Shown here: positions 1 to 10,228 of the stretch, in pieces
Layout of the letters: each line of letters begins with the position of its first letter
Numbering within the stretch: position 1 is the first letter of the stretch
DNA from: Orientallactaga sibirica
Taxonomy: Eukaryota; Chordata; Mammalia; Rodentia; Dipodidae
Assembly: GCA_036365145.1 (NCBI GenBank)
Contig: JAEOAD010000982.1
Location: 6,350,001-6,414,000 of the forward strand
Length of the DNA: 64,000 bases
Reading direction: 5' to 3'
Notes under the pieces: model-generated
What the model saw: only the letters and a program-made list of their open reading frames with translations
Database searches by the model: none
What the model was told of the DNA's origin: nothing
Translations under genes and position numbers: made by a program

Positions 1-27
1 AGGCACAAAATTAAAGGAATAATCCTA

Positions 28-172
28 GCTGAGCCTGGTGGCACAAGCCTATAATGCCTGCACCTTTAGGGGGTTAAGTTAGGAGAATCAGTTCAAGTTC
101 TGCCTGGGCTATAGAATAAATTCAAGACCAGCTTGGGTAACTAAGTGAGACCGGTCTCAAAGTAAAAAATAA
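28..172 (+). repeat. Old B1-like SINE
   Basis: Starts at a degraded 'GAGCCTGGTGGCACAAGCC' and ends in a 'GAGACCGGTCTCAA' plus A-rich tail. It lacks the local young B1 diagnostic 'GACTACATAGTGAATTCC', so it is an older insertion. Confidence 0.6.
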
Positions 173-292
173 AGGCTGACTCGGGAGGCAGAGGTAGGAG
201 GATCGCCAAGAGTTCAAGGCCACCCTGAGACTACGTAGTTAATTCCAGGTCAGCCTGGACCAGAGTGAGACCCTACCTTGAAAAACCAAAAA

Positions 293-339
<47 letters not shown>

Positions 340-340
340 A
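173..340 (+). repeat. 5'-truncated B1 with (AAAT)n tail
   Basis: Begins at the 'ACTCGGGAGGCAGAGG' part of B1, so the first ~40 bases are missing. The tail expanded into an AAAT microsatellite at about 287-340. Confidence 0.85.
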
Positions 341-537
341 GGCTGGAGAGATGGCTTGGTGCTTAAGTCACTTGCCAGGTTCAATTCCCCAGGACCCATC
401 TAAGTGGGATCCACAAGGTGGCACATGCGTCTCGAGTTCATTTGCAGCAGCTGGAGGCCCTGGCATGCCCAATTTCAAACACTGTCTCTTTCAAATAAGT
501 AAATAAATAATTTTAAAAAAATAATAAAAAAATAAAA
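341..537 (+). repeat. DIP SINE (B2 superfamily)
   Basis: Starts 'GGCTGGAGAGATGGCTTGG', has the B-box-like 'GGTTCAATTCC' and 'CATGCGTCTCGAGTTCATTTG', and ends in AATAAATAA, TTTT and A-rich sequence. That tail layout (poly(A) signals followed by a pol III terminator) is typical of T+ class SINEs. Confidence 0.9.
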
Positions 538-757
538 GCTTGGCTCTTGCCTAGCATACATGAGTTCTTGGGGTTAATCTCCAGGATGCAAAGTGACACA
601 AGGATGCAATGCCACACTTGACCACAAGGGGGCACACGCATCTGGATTTCATTCGCAGCAGCTGAGAGGCTGCTGGTGCGCCCATCTCTATCTGTCTTCC
701 TCTCCTTCTCTCTCTGTCTCTCTCTGTGTTTCTCTCTCCCCCCAAAAAAACTGAGAC
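538..757 (+). repeat. DIP SINE, long variant, atypical 5' part
   Basis: The body holds the extra block 'CAATGCCACACTTGACCAC' and 'AAGGGGGCACACGCATCTGG' of the longer DIP subfamily. The first ~45 bases resemble an ID element ('GCCTAGCATACATGAG') rather than DIP, so this may be an ID/DIP junction. Confidence 0.75.
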
Positions 758-760
758 AGG

Positions 761-976
761 ACTGGAGGGATGGCTTAGCGGTTAAGGCGTTTGCCTGTGA
801 AGCCAAAGGACCCTGGTTTGATTTCCCAGGACCCACATAAACCAGATGCACAAGGTGGCACATGCGTCTGGAGTTCGTTTGTGGTGGCTGGAGGCACTAG
901 CATGTCCATTCTCTCACTCTCTCTCTGTCTGCCTCTTTCTCTCACTCTCTCAAATAAATAAATCATTTTTTAAAAA
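761..976 (+). repeat. DIP SINE
   Basis: Full-length short-type DIP flanked by 'TGAGACAG' on both sides (752-759 and about 981-988), a target-site duplication. Confidence 0.9.
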
Positions 977-988
977 GTGTTGAGACAG

Positions 989-1108
989 AGCTGGGTGTGG
1001 TGGTGCACACCTTTAATCCACCACACTCGGGAGGCAGACATAGAAGGATCACCATGAGATCAAGGCCACCCTGAGACTACATGGTGAATTCCAGGTCAGC
1101 CTGGACCC
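989..1108 (+). repeat. B1 SINE
   Basis: 'GCTGGGTGTGGTGGTGCACACC' through 'TGGTGAATTCCAGGTCAGCC'. It stops short of the normal 3' end. Confidence 0.85.
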
Positions 1109-1720
1109 TTTCCCCCTACTTTGGGGGGAAAAAAGTCAAGACAATTTTATACAATATTCTAACAAAAAGACAAGTAATTTCCACTTGCCTCAGACTGCAT
1201 ACTCAGCCATGTCGGGCCAAAAGGCAAGTGAACCTGGTAGACACTAGGTTTCCACAAGTCTCTTGTGGAAGACCCAGGAGCTCCCCAGGTAGAAAGGCAG
1301 GTTGGCAGTGGGCTGTTTGAAAGGTGGCCGCCTACCTGTGGCTTGACCAAGAGCAGGAAGTACTTAAAGCCTGGAGGTGGGGATAGTACCAAACATGGCC
1401 ACATAGGTCACATACCACAGATGGCGGCCCTGGAGGATGGCTGAGGACCCAGAAAAGATCCTGCACTCCTGACAGTGGCAGCAAAAAGGCCAACCAAAAG
1501 CCCAGGAAGTAAGAGTGAGAGCTATAGACACTAACAAGCCAAAGTACATAGAATGGACACAGTGAGGGCTCCTGACATTTTAGCTGGGGTCACTCACTGA
1601 AGCCAGCCAGTAGAAAACTGATACCAGACCCTTCTGGCTGGTAAATAACTGGGACCCTGGTAGGTGGGCTGAGAAATAGAACTTAAGTTTGGCTTTGCCA
1701 TTGAACAATAATTCATTCTA
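1109..1720. other. No recognised feature
   Basis: Non-SINE sequence with only short open frames (79, 81 and 61 codons) that show no family resemblance. It could be single-copy DNA or an old LTR remnant. Confidence 0.4.
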
Positions 1721-1721
1721 G

Positions 1722-2069
1722 ATGCAAACAACCCAAATTCCCATCAATAGGTGAATGGATAAATAAAATATGATATATACAAATGGTGAAATGTCATTCA
1801 GCTTTTAAAAATAAGTGGGGCTAAAAGGAAGGGTATGACTCTTTACAATGCAACTGTCCAGACAGAAATTGGCCTCGATATCCATGACCTTGCAGTGCCT
1901 AGCAATACCTTCACAAGACCCTCAAAATAGAAAAAAATGACATCAAATTAAAAGAGAGACTAAAGGAGAGAGGGAGGGGATATGACGGAGAATGGAATTC
2001 TAAAGGGGAATAGGGGAGGGGAGGGAAATATCATGGTTTTTTGTATGTAAGTATATTAGTTGTCAATAA
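1722..2069 (+). mobile_element. L1 3'-terminal fragment
   Basis: 1722-1820 resembles the end of a mammalian L1 ORF2 ('CCCATCAATAGGTGAATGG'). 1826-2069 has the purine-rich rodent L1 3' UTR with 'GACATCAAATTAAAAGAGAG' and 'ATATCATGG', ending in 'TTGTCAATAA'. The 61-kb L1 end is clearly homologous. No ORF survives. Confidence 0.7.
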
Positions 2070-2228
2070 TTTTTTTTTTTTTTTGGTTTTTGCGAGGTAG
2101 GGTCTCACTCTGGTCCAGGCTGACCTGGAATTAACTATGTAGTCTCAGGGTGGCCTCGAACTCTTGGCGATCCTCCTACCTCTGCCTCCCGAGTGCTGGG
2201 ATTAAAGGCGTGCGCCACCACGCCCGGC
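2070..2228 (-). repeat. B1 SINE
   Basis: Young-looking reverse B1 from T15 and 'GAGGTAGGGTCTCACTCTGG' to 'CACCACGCCCGGC', inserted at the tail of the L1 fragment. Confidence 0.95.
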
Positions 2229-2258
2229 AATTTTTTTTAAATAATAATAAGTGGGGCT

Positions 2259-2415
2259 AACCAGGCATGGTGGCGTACGCCTTTAATCCCAGCACTAGGG
2301 AGGGAGAGGTAAGAGGATCACCGTGAGTTCGAAGCTACCCTGAGACTACATAGTGAATTCCAGGTCAGCGTGAGCTAGGGTGAGCCCCTACCTCAAAAAA
2401 AACAACAAAAAAAGA
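2259..2415 (+). repeat. B1 SINE
   Basis: 'CCAGGCATGGTGGCGTACGCC' to 'GAGCCCCTACCTCAAAAAAA'. It follows the previous reverse B1 closely. Confidence 0.92.
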
Positions 2416-2423
2416 GGTGAAGT

Positions 2424-2502
2424 TGAGGATGTAGCTCAAGTGGTAGGACATTTGCCTAGCATGCATGAGACCCTAGGTTGTATCCCCAGCACTCCCTATC
2501 TC
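2424..2502 (+). repeat. ID element
   Basis: 'GAGGATGTAGCTCAAGTGG' with 'TTGCCTAGCATGCATGAG' and 'CCCCAGCAC' is the ID/BC1-type tRNA-derived core. Confidence 0.8.
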
Positions 2503-2508
2503 CCCCCA

Positions 2509-2862
2509 AAGGATACTATGTCACATGCTACAACATAGAGAAACTTTGACATTATGCTAAATGGTATAATCCGGACACAAAAAGACAAACACTGCACAAT
2601 TCAATTTATATCGGGTACCTACAGTAGTCAAAGGCAAAAGCACAGAGTAAAATGGTGGTTCCCAGAAGCTGGGAAGAGGAGGGAGGAACAGAGAGGAGAG
2701 TAGGGGTTGGATGGCCAGAGTTTCAGTCTGGGAGGTTAAAAACGTCTGAAGATAGGCAGTGGTGGTGATGGCTGTCCTAAAATGTGAATGTATTTAGTGC
2801 TATTCAATCTATACTACAACATAGTTCAGATACTTAATTTTATGTTAGAAATAATTCCTCAA
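2509..2862 (+). mobile_element. Old L1M-type 3' end
   Basis: Carries mammal-wide L1M landmarks in order: 'GACAAACACTGCACAATTC', 'TGGTGGTTCCCAGAAGCTGG', 'GTGGTGGTGATGG', 'AATGTGAATGTATTTAGTGC' and 'TTAATTTTATGTTAGA'. Non-coding relic. Confidence 0.8.
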
Positions 2863-3030
2863 GCTGGATGAGGTGGCACACGCCTTTAATCCCAGCACTG
2901 GTGAAGCAGAGGTAGGAGGATCAACGTAAGTTTTCAAGGCCACCCTGAGACTACACAGTGAATTCCAGGTCAGCCTGAGCTACAGTGAGATCCTACATTG
3001 AAAAACAAAACAAAACAAAACAAAATAAGA
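2863..3030 (+). repeat. B1 SINE with target duplication
   Basis: Flanked by 'AGAAATAATTCCTCAA' on the left and 'AGAAATAATTCTTCAA' on the right, showing insertion into the L1M 3' end. The tail is (AAAAC)n. Confidence 0.92.
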
Positions 3031-3095
3031 AATAATTCTTCAATAACTAAAAGAAAGAAAAGTATTTTGGACCCGTATAAGAATGATATGGGATG

Positions 3096-3299
3096 TTGGA
3101 TGGAGAGATAGCTCAGTGATTAAGGACACTTGCTTGTAAAGCCCAACAGCCTGGGTTCAATTCCCAGGTGCACAAAGTGACACATGTATCTGGAGTATCT
3201 GGAGTTTGTTTGCAGCACCAAGAGGCCCTGGCATGCCCTATTCATTCCCTCCACCCTTTCTGCTTGCAAGTAAATAAAATTTTTTTTTTTTTAAAAAAG
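3096..3299 (+). repeat. DIP SINE with target duplication
   Basis: 'AAGAATGATATGGG' occurs immediately before and after the element. The interior is diverged, with a small 'TCTGGAGTATCTGGAGT' tandem repeat. Confidence 0.88.
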
Positions 3300-3345
3300 A
3301 AGAATGATATGGGCTAAAGTTTAAATTTGCGCCATTTGCCTTAAC

Positions 3346-3512
3346 ACTTTTTGTTTGTTTGCTTGTTTGGTTTTTCAAGGTAGGATCTCATGCTAGCCCA
3401 GGCTGACCTGGAATTCACTATGTAGTCTCAGGCTGGCCTCGAACTCTCAAGCAATCCTCCTACCTCTGCCTCCCCAGTGCTGGGATAAAAGGTGTGTGCC
3501 ACCACGCCCGGC
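3346..3512 (-). repeat. B1 SINE
   Basis: T-rich (GTTT)n start, 'TTTTTCAAGGTAGG', ending 'CCACCACGCCCGGC'. Confidence 0.93.
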
Positions 3513-3519
3513 TCAGTCT

Positions 3520-4028
3520 TGAGCCTTTTTTTAAAAAAGAAAGAGAGTGTGTGTAGCTCATAGGACAATTTTCAGGTCAGTCCTCGCCTTTTACCTTGTT
3601 TTGAGGCAAGTTCTTCTGTTCACCACACCTGGCCTGAGACAATTTTTAGAGCAATGCTTCCTCAGGGTGACACATTAGCTGTGTCTGACTCAGCCATGAC
3701 GAATGGGGTTTTCAGTCTCATTCCCACAAATGCTTGTATAACAAGTCCTGTGACACTATGGCAAACTGTTGCCATCTGAGTCTTGCACTTTCTCATCTGC
3801 AAAGATCCCTGAAGGTCTTCCTCTGCAAAAAACAACACCCATCTATCTCCCTCAACCACACCCCACCTACATTTTTCCAGCAAAAATATGTTTGTATTGT
3901 GGAGACAGAAGTAGTGCTATTTTCTTCACTGGCTTCATTGCCAAGAGAAAGTTTCTCCAGGATATTTGTGTGTGAGGAGGGAATGCAGTAAAGAAAGAAA
4001 AAGCTTTGCAAATCTCCACTCTATGCTT
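3520..4028. other. No recognised feature
   Basis: No SINE, L1 or LTR signature. Overlapping short frames on both strands at 3662-4011 have no recognisable motif. Confidence 0.4.
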
Positions 4029-4252
4029 TTTTAAAAAAAAATTATTTATTTAGTTAGTTATTTTTACTTGAGACAGAGAGAGAGGGAGAAAGAGAGAATG
4101 AATGGGCGTGCCAGGGCCTCTAGCCATGGCAAACGAGCTCCAGACACATGCGCCACCTTGTGCATCTGGCTTACATGGGACCTGAAGAATCGAACCTGGG
4201 TCCTTAGGCTTTGCAGGCAAGTTCCTTAACCACTAAGCCATCACTCCAGTCC
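4029..4252 (-). repeat. DIP SINE with target duplication
   Basis: Ends 'GCCATCACTCCAGTCC'. 'CTCCACTCTATGCTTT' on the left and 'CTCCATTCTATGCTTT' on the right flank it. Confidence 0.92.
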
Positions 4253-4329
4253 TCCATTCTATGCTTTGACTGTGGCTTCTAGTGTCCCATGCCTTCAGTA
4301 CCTCATATGCATTACAGAATTATAAAAAG

Positions 4330-4462
4330 TGCCAGGTATGGTGGCATACATCTGTGATCCCAGCATTCCAGGAAGCTGAGGCAGGAGGATTGTGAGTTTA
4401 AGGCCACCCAGGGTTACATAGTAAGACCCTGTCTTAAACTAAAACCACAACTACAAAAATGG
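4330..4462 (+). repeat. Old B1 SINE
   Basis: 'GCCAGGTATGGTGGCATAC' and 'CAGGAAGCTGAGGCAGGAGG'. It looks monomer-like, without the young dipodid diagnostic block. Confidence 0.75.
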
Positions 4463-5012
4463 TACTCATGTTATTATAGCTGTGTGTCTGCAAGGTAAAG
4501 CCAGTGCGTGCATTGCATGCCAGTGGCAATACTGTAGACCCTTATAATCAAGGAGAAAGACTCACAAAGGCAAAGAATGTGAATTCTGCAGGGAACCAGA
4601 TGCACAGTGCAGTGGGAGTGAAGGCCACTTTCAAGTATAGATGAAAAGGCTTTGTAAACAGAAAGCGGTCTTTAGTGCAGCTTGAAAGGAAAAGGGTAGG
4701 ACTGGGGAGGACATTCCATGGAGGTCTTGATGTGAGGGAAGGGGTAGGCAGGAAGGAGAAGCGTGCCTGAGGGATGAGTCAGTGGGCAGAGTGCAAAGAG
4801 TGTAAGTGTGCAAGAGTGTGACGATAAGAGCGGAAAGTGAGAAGACTGGGAACTTGACCTTGAGTCAGAATGTGGATACAATTCTATTCTGTGGAGGGGG
4901 GGGTGGAAGAGAGAGGGTAGACAAAGACATAATACATGAACTTAAGGTGAAAGCTAATGCTTGCGGATGGTTAATCTTGTATGCACCAAAGAAATTCTTG
5001 TCATTTTACAAG
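4463..5012. other. No recognised feature
   Basis: Contains most of a 160-codon open frame (4806-5288) that runs on into a B1 relic, so it is not taken as a gene. Otherwise unassigned. Confidence 0.4.
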
Positions 5013-5115
5013 GGCCAGGTGGGGTGGTTCAAACCTAGCACCAGGAGGCTAAGGCAAGAGGACTGCAAATTCAAGGATAACCTGGACTACATAATGAGGC
5101 CCTGTGGCAAAAGAG
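5013..5115 (+). repeat. Degraded B1
   Basis: 'GGCCAGGTGGGGTGG', 'CCAGGAGGCTAAGGCAAGAGG' and 'GGATAACCTGGACTACATAATG' give a recognisable B1 outline with deletions. Confidence 0.6.
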
Positions 5116-5352
5116 AGGTGGGAAGAGGAGAAGGAAAAATGCTAAAACAATGCCTACCCCTAAAAGTCTTTGCAGTGTTCTTTACAGAAGAAAACAGAGG
5201 GCTAAATGGATATAGGGCAGAGACAACTAAGGTAGGTAGGGACCTCAGGTGGAGGAGGGAAGGAGACTTAGCTTACCATCCATATTGATGGGAGATTATA
5301 TTCTTAAGGAAAATGGAATACCCCAATGCACAAACATGAAAATGAAAGTGGG

Positions 5353-5525
5353 AGCCCGGCATGGCGGCACACACCTTTAATCCCAGCACTTGGGAGGCAG
5401 AGGTAGGAGGATTGCCATGTGTTTGAGGCCACCCTGAGAATACATAGTGAATTCCAGGTCAGCCTGGACTAGAGTGAGAGCCTACCTCAAAAAATAAAAA
5501 GAAAAGAAATAAAAAAGAAAGGGGA
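5353..5525 (+). repeat. B1 SINE
   Basis: 'GCCCGGCATGGCGGCACACACC' to 'AGAGCCTACCTCAAAAAATA'. Confidence 0.94.
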
Positions 5526-5527
5526 AA

Positions 5528-5757
5528 GGGCTGGAGAGATGGCTTAGTAGTTAAGGCACATGCCTGCGAAGCCTAAGGACCCCAATTCAATTCTCTAGGT
5601 CCCACGTAAGCCAGATGCTCAAGGGGCGCATGCATCTGGAGTTCATTTGCAGTAGCTGGAGGCCCTGGTGTGCCCATTCTCACTCTTCCTCTCTCTCTTT
5701 CCCTCTCTCTAATAAATAAACAAACAATAAAATCTTTAGAAAGAAAGAAAGAAGAAA
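5528..5757 (+). repeat. DIP SINE
   Basis: Follows the B1 tail directly. Typical body, then CT-rich stretch, AATAAATAAACAAAC and a GAAA-rich tail. Confidence 0.94.
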
Positions 5758-6176
5758 GACCACCGAGCAGATTGGTGTTTTGTAAAATCATACTTCAAAG
5801 TATGAGTCACACTTGCAAGTTATCAGCTACAGCCATCTTCAGAACAGTTCACCTTCCAGAGAATTACCTAAGTGCATGACCAGGCCATGGTTTTAGTTAG
5901 ATAGGACAATGGTGAAGTTGCCTCCTCAGCCAGCCTTAAGTCCTTTGCTCATTCTACTTGGGCTCAGATCCTGCAAAACAGAAACATGACTCATGGGAAA
6001 TACCCTCAGCACTCTTCCTGGACAGAAGTGTACCTTCCATCCCATCAGTGAGAAAGAACAGAGAGTAACAATCCTTTCAGCCCTCCCTGAATGGTGGCTG
6101 TGTCACACTTGGCCCAAAGACACAGAAAGGCAGATGTGGCCTGAACAAAGTGACAGAGCCAGATAATGGATAGAGA
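5758..6176. other. No recognised feature
   Basis: Non-repetitive by eye. No open frame over 70 codons on its own. Confidence 0.4.
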
Positions 6177-6190
6177 TCACTGAAATTCTT

Positions 6191-6391
6191 TTTTTTTTTT
6201 TAATTCATTTTATTTCTTTGAGGAAGAGAAGGAGTGAGGGAGGGAGAGAGAGAGAGAGAATTGGCACCCCAGGGCCTGTGGCCACTACAAAGAACCTTGT
6301 GCATCTGGCTTAAGTGAGTCCTGGGGAAATTGAACCTGGATCCTTAGACTTCACAAGCAAGCACCTTAACTGCTAAGCCATCTCTCCAGCT
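6191..6391 (-). repeat. DIP SINE, first of a reverse pair
   Basis: Poly-T then (GA)n, 'TTGGCACCCCAGGGCCTG' and 'CTAAGCCATCTCTCCAGC'. It shares its flanking target sequence 'CTGAAATTCTT' with the next copy. Confidence 0.93.
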
Positions 6392-6404
6392 CTGAAATTC
6401 TTTT

Positions 6405-6609
6405 ATTTCTTTTAAATATTTTTTTTATTTGTAAGCAGAGAGAGAGAGAGAGAGAAGAGAAATAGAGAGAATGGGAGCTCCAGGGCCTCTAGCTGTTGCA
6501 GATGAACTCCAGATGCATGTGTCACTTTATGTGGGTATGGGGGAATCAAACCTGGCTGGTCGGGCTTTGCAGGCAAGTGCCTTAACCACTGAGCCATCTC
6601 TCCAGCCCC
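6405..6609 (-). repeat. DIP SINE, second of a reverse pair
   Basis: Same orientation as its neighbour, separated only by the duplicated target. Ends 'GAGCCATCTCTCCAGCCCC'. Confidence 0.93.
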
Positions 6610-6626
6610 AGGTCACTGAAATTCTT

Positions 6627-7912
6627 ATGAGAGCTTGGTGATGAGTTCAGGTAGAGCAGCAGGGAGTATGTAGCCACCAAAACATGGAGGGAGGTGTCCT
6701 TCCCTCGATGAGCCTTAGCCTCTGGAGGTAAGCACAAGGTCCAGGGCTGTCCACACAACCATTAGAGAGCACAAGGAGCAGGTAGCTCCTTTACTGTGAG
6801 AATTGTGTATGGGTGGATCTTTCACCAGACAGGTGGGCAATCTTAGCACCCAGGCCAGCTGGACAGGGAACCAGACAGACATGCATTCCGTGACAGGACT
6901 GATGGCTTTCACGGTGATTGGGAATATAAAGCCCAGTGCTATGGGCCTGCTCTCCAGATGGGGTGAACGTCTGAGGACCAGGGCATCTGACAATTCCCTA
7001 ACCATCAGTCTACACTGCCTCAGAGGCAGCTCCTAAAGAGCGAGTGACATCTGCTTAGAGCTGTCAGTAGAGGGCACTGCAGGGACACTGAGGGAATACT
7101 GGTTTCCTTTCCTTGTCCAGGCATGCTTTCCTCTCTGCCTGCCCTGTGGGACATGCAATCCTAGCCACACTGCCTTCCTAGCAAGTTTCACTGGTGCCAC
7201 TGTGGGCAGCTTCCCAGCGATTTTTTTCAGGAACAATCCTCAGGTGGCTTCCCATTGAGTCCCATGGCCACCTCAGCCAGCTTACTTGTGAGCTTCATGG
7301 GCTCCCCAGGGGATAGCTTCCTTCTTACCAGCAGCCTTACCAGTGGCCTTCACTGAATCCCCCTGTTTGAGGACAACACATGGACATGGACACACACACA
7401 CACACCATCAAGATGTGCATCTAAGCTTCAGAGGGCTGGGGAGGAAGTCTACAGACTTCTTATTTTCCTAGGTCTTCCAGCTCTGTCCTGGAGGTACTTA
7501 ATGCCTGCTCCTCTCCACTCTGTTCTTGTTTAGAGTTCTTTTTAACTATAGTAGTTACCAATTAATAATGAATCAAAACAAACAATAACCTGATGCCAAT
7601 GACAACCTACAATATTCAAACAAGTCTGCCTCAGCATCCTGAGTAACTGAGACTACAGGCTGGAGAAATTTCTTCATCAAGAGCTATGGAGTGACTACAT
7701 TTTGTTTTGCAAAGCTTACGATCTCTATGGCAACTGCTCAAGTTTGCTTTTACAGAGAAATAAGACAATAAGCAACTGAGCCAATTTGCTAAATCCTGAT
7801 TTACATTAAGCATTCCTGGTTTCAATTACTGTGTGGTTTCTGGCTGGCTGGCTATACTAGTTAAATTGGTAAATTCTGTAAAAACTGTAGTAAAAGCTCA
7901 TTGTCTAAGTCA
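6627..7912. other. Longest SINE-free stretch of the left third; no recognised gene
   Basis: Only a short (CA)n at about 7387-7403 is obvious. Small frames on both strands (up to 96 codons) have no recognised domain. 7842-7878 repeats a segment found inside the adjacent B4. It could be single-copy intronic or intergenic DNA. Confidence 0.4.
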
Positions 7913-7913
7913 G

Positions 7914-8262
7914 GTGTGGTGGGGTTGGGGTAATGGCTCAGTGGATAAAGCACTTGCCACACAAGTATGAGAAACTGGGTTCAGATCCCCAGCATACATG
8001 TAAGTGCTGGGCCAGCACTGCAGACCACCTGTATCTTGGTGCTTGTGAAGTGGAGACAGGATTCCCAGAACAGGCTGGCTGGCTACACTAGTTAAATTGG
8101 TAAATTCTGGGTTCAAGTGAGAGCTCCTGCCTCAGTAAGTAAGGTGGACAGTGAGGAAGACGCCCAACATCAGTCAACCTCTGGCCTCCACACACATGTG
8201 CACACATACCTGCACATACATGAGCCCCACACACAACATGCATACACACCACAAAAATAGAA
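7914..8262 (+). repeat. B4-type SINE
   Basis: 'GGTAATGGCTCAGTGGATAA', 'TTCAGATCCCCAGCATACATG', 'AGCACTGCAGACCACC' and the 'CCTCTGGCCTCCACACACATG' end with CA-rich tail are the rodent B4 (ID plus B1-like) plan. Confidence 0.82.
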
Positions 8263-8275
8263 AAGAAAATTTAAA

Positions 8276-8388
8276 TCAGGTGTGGTGGTACACAGTTATG
8301 ATCTCAGCCACTTAAGAGGCTGAGGCAGAAGAACTACAAGCTCCAAGTAAGCTTGAGCTACATACTGAGACCTAGTGTCAAAAACAAG
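8276..8388 (+). repeat. Old B1 SINE
   Basis: 'TCAGGTGTGGTGGTACACAG' to 'GAGACCTAGTGTCAAAAA', heavily diverged. Confidence 0.7.
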
Positions 8389-8395
8389 GACTAGA

Positions 8396-8603
8396 GCTGG
8401 AGAGATGGCTTAGCGGTTAAGCACTTGCCTGTGAAGCCTAAGGACCCCGGTTTGAGGCTTGATTCCCCAGGACCCATGTAAGACAGATGCACAAGGTGGT
8501 GCATGTATCTGGAGTTTGTTTGTGGTGGCTGGAGGCCCTGGTGCGCCCATTCTCCCCCCCTCAAATAAATAAATTAATTAATTAAAATAAAATTTAAAAA
8601 AAG
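8396..8603 (+). repeat. DIP SINE
   Basis: Contains the 'CCGGTTTGAGGCTTGATTCC' form with the 8-base 'GAGGCTTG' insertion next to the B box, a subfamily mark also seen at about 36.1 and 45.1 kb. Confidence 0.92.
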
Positions 8604-8763
8604 GGCTAAAGAGATGTCTCAGTGGTTAAGGCATATATGCCTGCAAAGCCTCAGGACCTGAGTTTGATTCCCCAGTACCCATGTAAAGCCAGATGCACAG
8701 GGTGGTGTTTGTGATTGATATTTGTTTCAGTGGCTCTTGCAAATGAATAAATAAATAAATAAC
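8604..8763 (+). repeat. DIP SINE, internally shortened
   Basis: 'GGGCTAAAGAGATGTCTCAGTGG' through 'AGATGCACAGGGTGG', then a jump to the AATAAATAAATAA tail. Middle of a head-to-tail DIP triplet. Confidence 0.85.
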
Positions 8764-8893
8764 AAGGGCATGGAAGATGCTCAGCAGTTAAAGTTCTTGC
8801 TTGCAAAGCCTTCCAGCTCAGGTTCAATTCACAGAGTAAGAGACCCTGGCATGTGCATGCAAATGCAAATAAATATATTAATTTTTTAAAAAA
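8764..8893 (+). repeat. DIP SINE, diverged
   Basis: Third of the triplet. 'GGCATGGAAGATGCTCAGCAG' to an AAATAAATATATTAATTTTTT tail, with much of the body lost. Confidence 0.75.
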
Positions 8894-8908
8894 CGCATAC
8901 TAGGTCAG

Positions 8909-8985
8909 CCAGGCAGGCATGGTGATATATACCTGTAATATTAACACCGGGGAAGTAGAGGCAAGATGATCAGAGTTCAATGTTA
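8909..8985 (+). repeat. B1 fragment
   Basis: 'CAGGCATGGTGATATATACC' and 'GGGGAAGTAGAGGCAAGATG'; the 3' half is lost. Confidence 0.6.
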
Positions 8986-9150
8986 AAAACCAGAAAGGGA
9001 AAAGGAAAGAAAAAGAAAAGACCCTTGCAAATCTGGGAAGATTTGATGAGATAAACATGAAAATATGTTGCAAACTAGAAAGTACTATCCAAGCATACTC
9101 ACAAATCACTATTATTGTTACAATCTGTTCCTGTCAGAACTGCAACTGGA

Positions 9151-9268
9151 AGCAGGCATGGTGGCACATGCCTGGAATTTGAGCACTTGGGAGTTCAAGT
9201 TCATCCTCAGAGAGTTCCAGACCAGCCTAGGCTACCTGAGACTCTGTCTCAGTAAGCCAAAAATTAAA
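9151..9268 (+). repeat. Old B1 SINE
   Basis: 'GCAGGCATGGTGGCACATGCC' to 'GAGACTCTGTCTCAG', with a short internal deletion. Confidence 0.72.
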
Positions 9269-9269
9269 A

Positions 9270-9640
9270 AAAAAAATAAACTGGGACTAGAACACAGCTT
9301 AGGCTGTCCCACTCTCAAGTTCAGTGACAGCTTACCAGTTCTTGATGTAAACATAAGGAAGCAGGCAGTGTAGTGGAAAGGGAGATCTCCAAGCTACTTA
9401 GGCAGAATGCTTTCTAAACCCTTGAATGTGAGAATGTTTGAGGGAAAACTCCCAAAGTTCAGTTATCCTATATGTTCTTAGCGTTTGAACATAATAACAA
9501 GTTTCTTTACCCTCTTTATAGCTAACATAGATTATCAGAAACGGAAAGTTGCAATTTATAAGTGGGGCAACTTTCAAAAGTTTAGCCTAAGTGGATTATG
9601 TGGAACTCGGGCCAATTTCCCCCATGAATTAAAGGTAGTT
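9270..9640. other. No recognised feature
   Basis: AT-richer, apparently non-repetitive. I see no frame or motif. Confidence 0.35.
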
Positions 9641-9643
9641 AAT

Positions 9644-9722
9644 GGCTGGGGTACAGCATAGCTAAGAAACAGGATACTTGTGTATTACAGATAAAACCCT
9701 GAGTTCCATACCCAGTGCTATA
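9644..9722 (+). repeat. Degraded ID element
   Basis: 'GGCTGGGGTACAGCATAGC' and 'CCTGAGTTCCATACCCAGTGC' keep the ID outline. Confidence 0.55.
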
Positions 9723-9770
9723 AGAAAACAAGGAGGTCTGACATATACATAGGGATACTTTGTATGATCT

Positions 9771-9912
9771 CGCTAGACATGGTGGCACCTACCTATAATA
9801 GTAACACTCTGGAAGCTGAGACAAGAGGCCTCTGAGCTAGAGGCCTATGGGATACATACCAACCAAGTTCAAGGCCAACCTAAGCTACACAGTAAAACCC
9901 TGTCAAAGAACA
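9771..9912 (+). repeat. Old B1 SINE
   Basis: 'GCTAGACATGGTGGCACC', a short internal duplication ('AGAGGCCTCTGAGCTAGAGG'), and a 'CCCTGTCAAAGAAC' end. Confidence 0.7.
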
Positions 9913-9990
9913 AAAAGAAAGGAGGGAGGGAAGAAAGTCTCTAACCTATCAGGTGAAGACACAATTATCTATTGAAAATATATCACAATA

Positions 9991-10189
9991 GGGCTGGAGA
10001 GATGGCTTAGCGGTTAAAGCGTTTGCCTGGGAAGCCTAAGGATCCAGGTTTGATTCTCCAGGTCCCACGTAAGCCAGATGCACAAGGCAGCACATGCGTT
10101 TGGAGTTCGTTTGCAGTAGCTAGAGGCCCTGGAGCACCCACCCATTCTCTCTCTCTCTAATAAATAAATAAATCATTTTTTATAAATCT

Positions 10190-10228
<39 letters not shown>

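Noticed and set aside
341..537. DIP and ID copies as functional tRNA genes
   Set aside because: They retain A/B-box-like promoters, but the bodies do not fold as tRNAs and have SINE tails.
513..966. Open frames with Arg/Glu/Ser-rich translations, e.g. near 513-966, 36.0-36.2 kb and 43.6-43.9 kb
   Set aside because: They are antisense or sense translations of DIP SINEs; similar peptides recur wherever the repeat occurs.
4806..5288. 160-codon plus-strand open frame
   Set aside because: Its second half is a degraded B1 and there is no motif, initiator context or conservation evidence.
6627..7330. Possible antisense processed pseudogene (minus-strand 'Lys-Ala-Thr-Gly-Lys-Ala'-like run near 7.3 kb)
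   Set aside because: The similarity is too short, with stops on either side and no poly(A) or target duplication.
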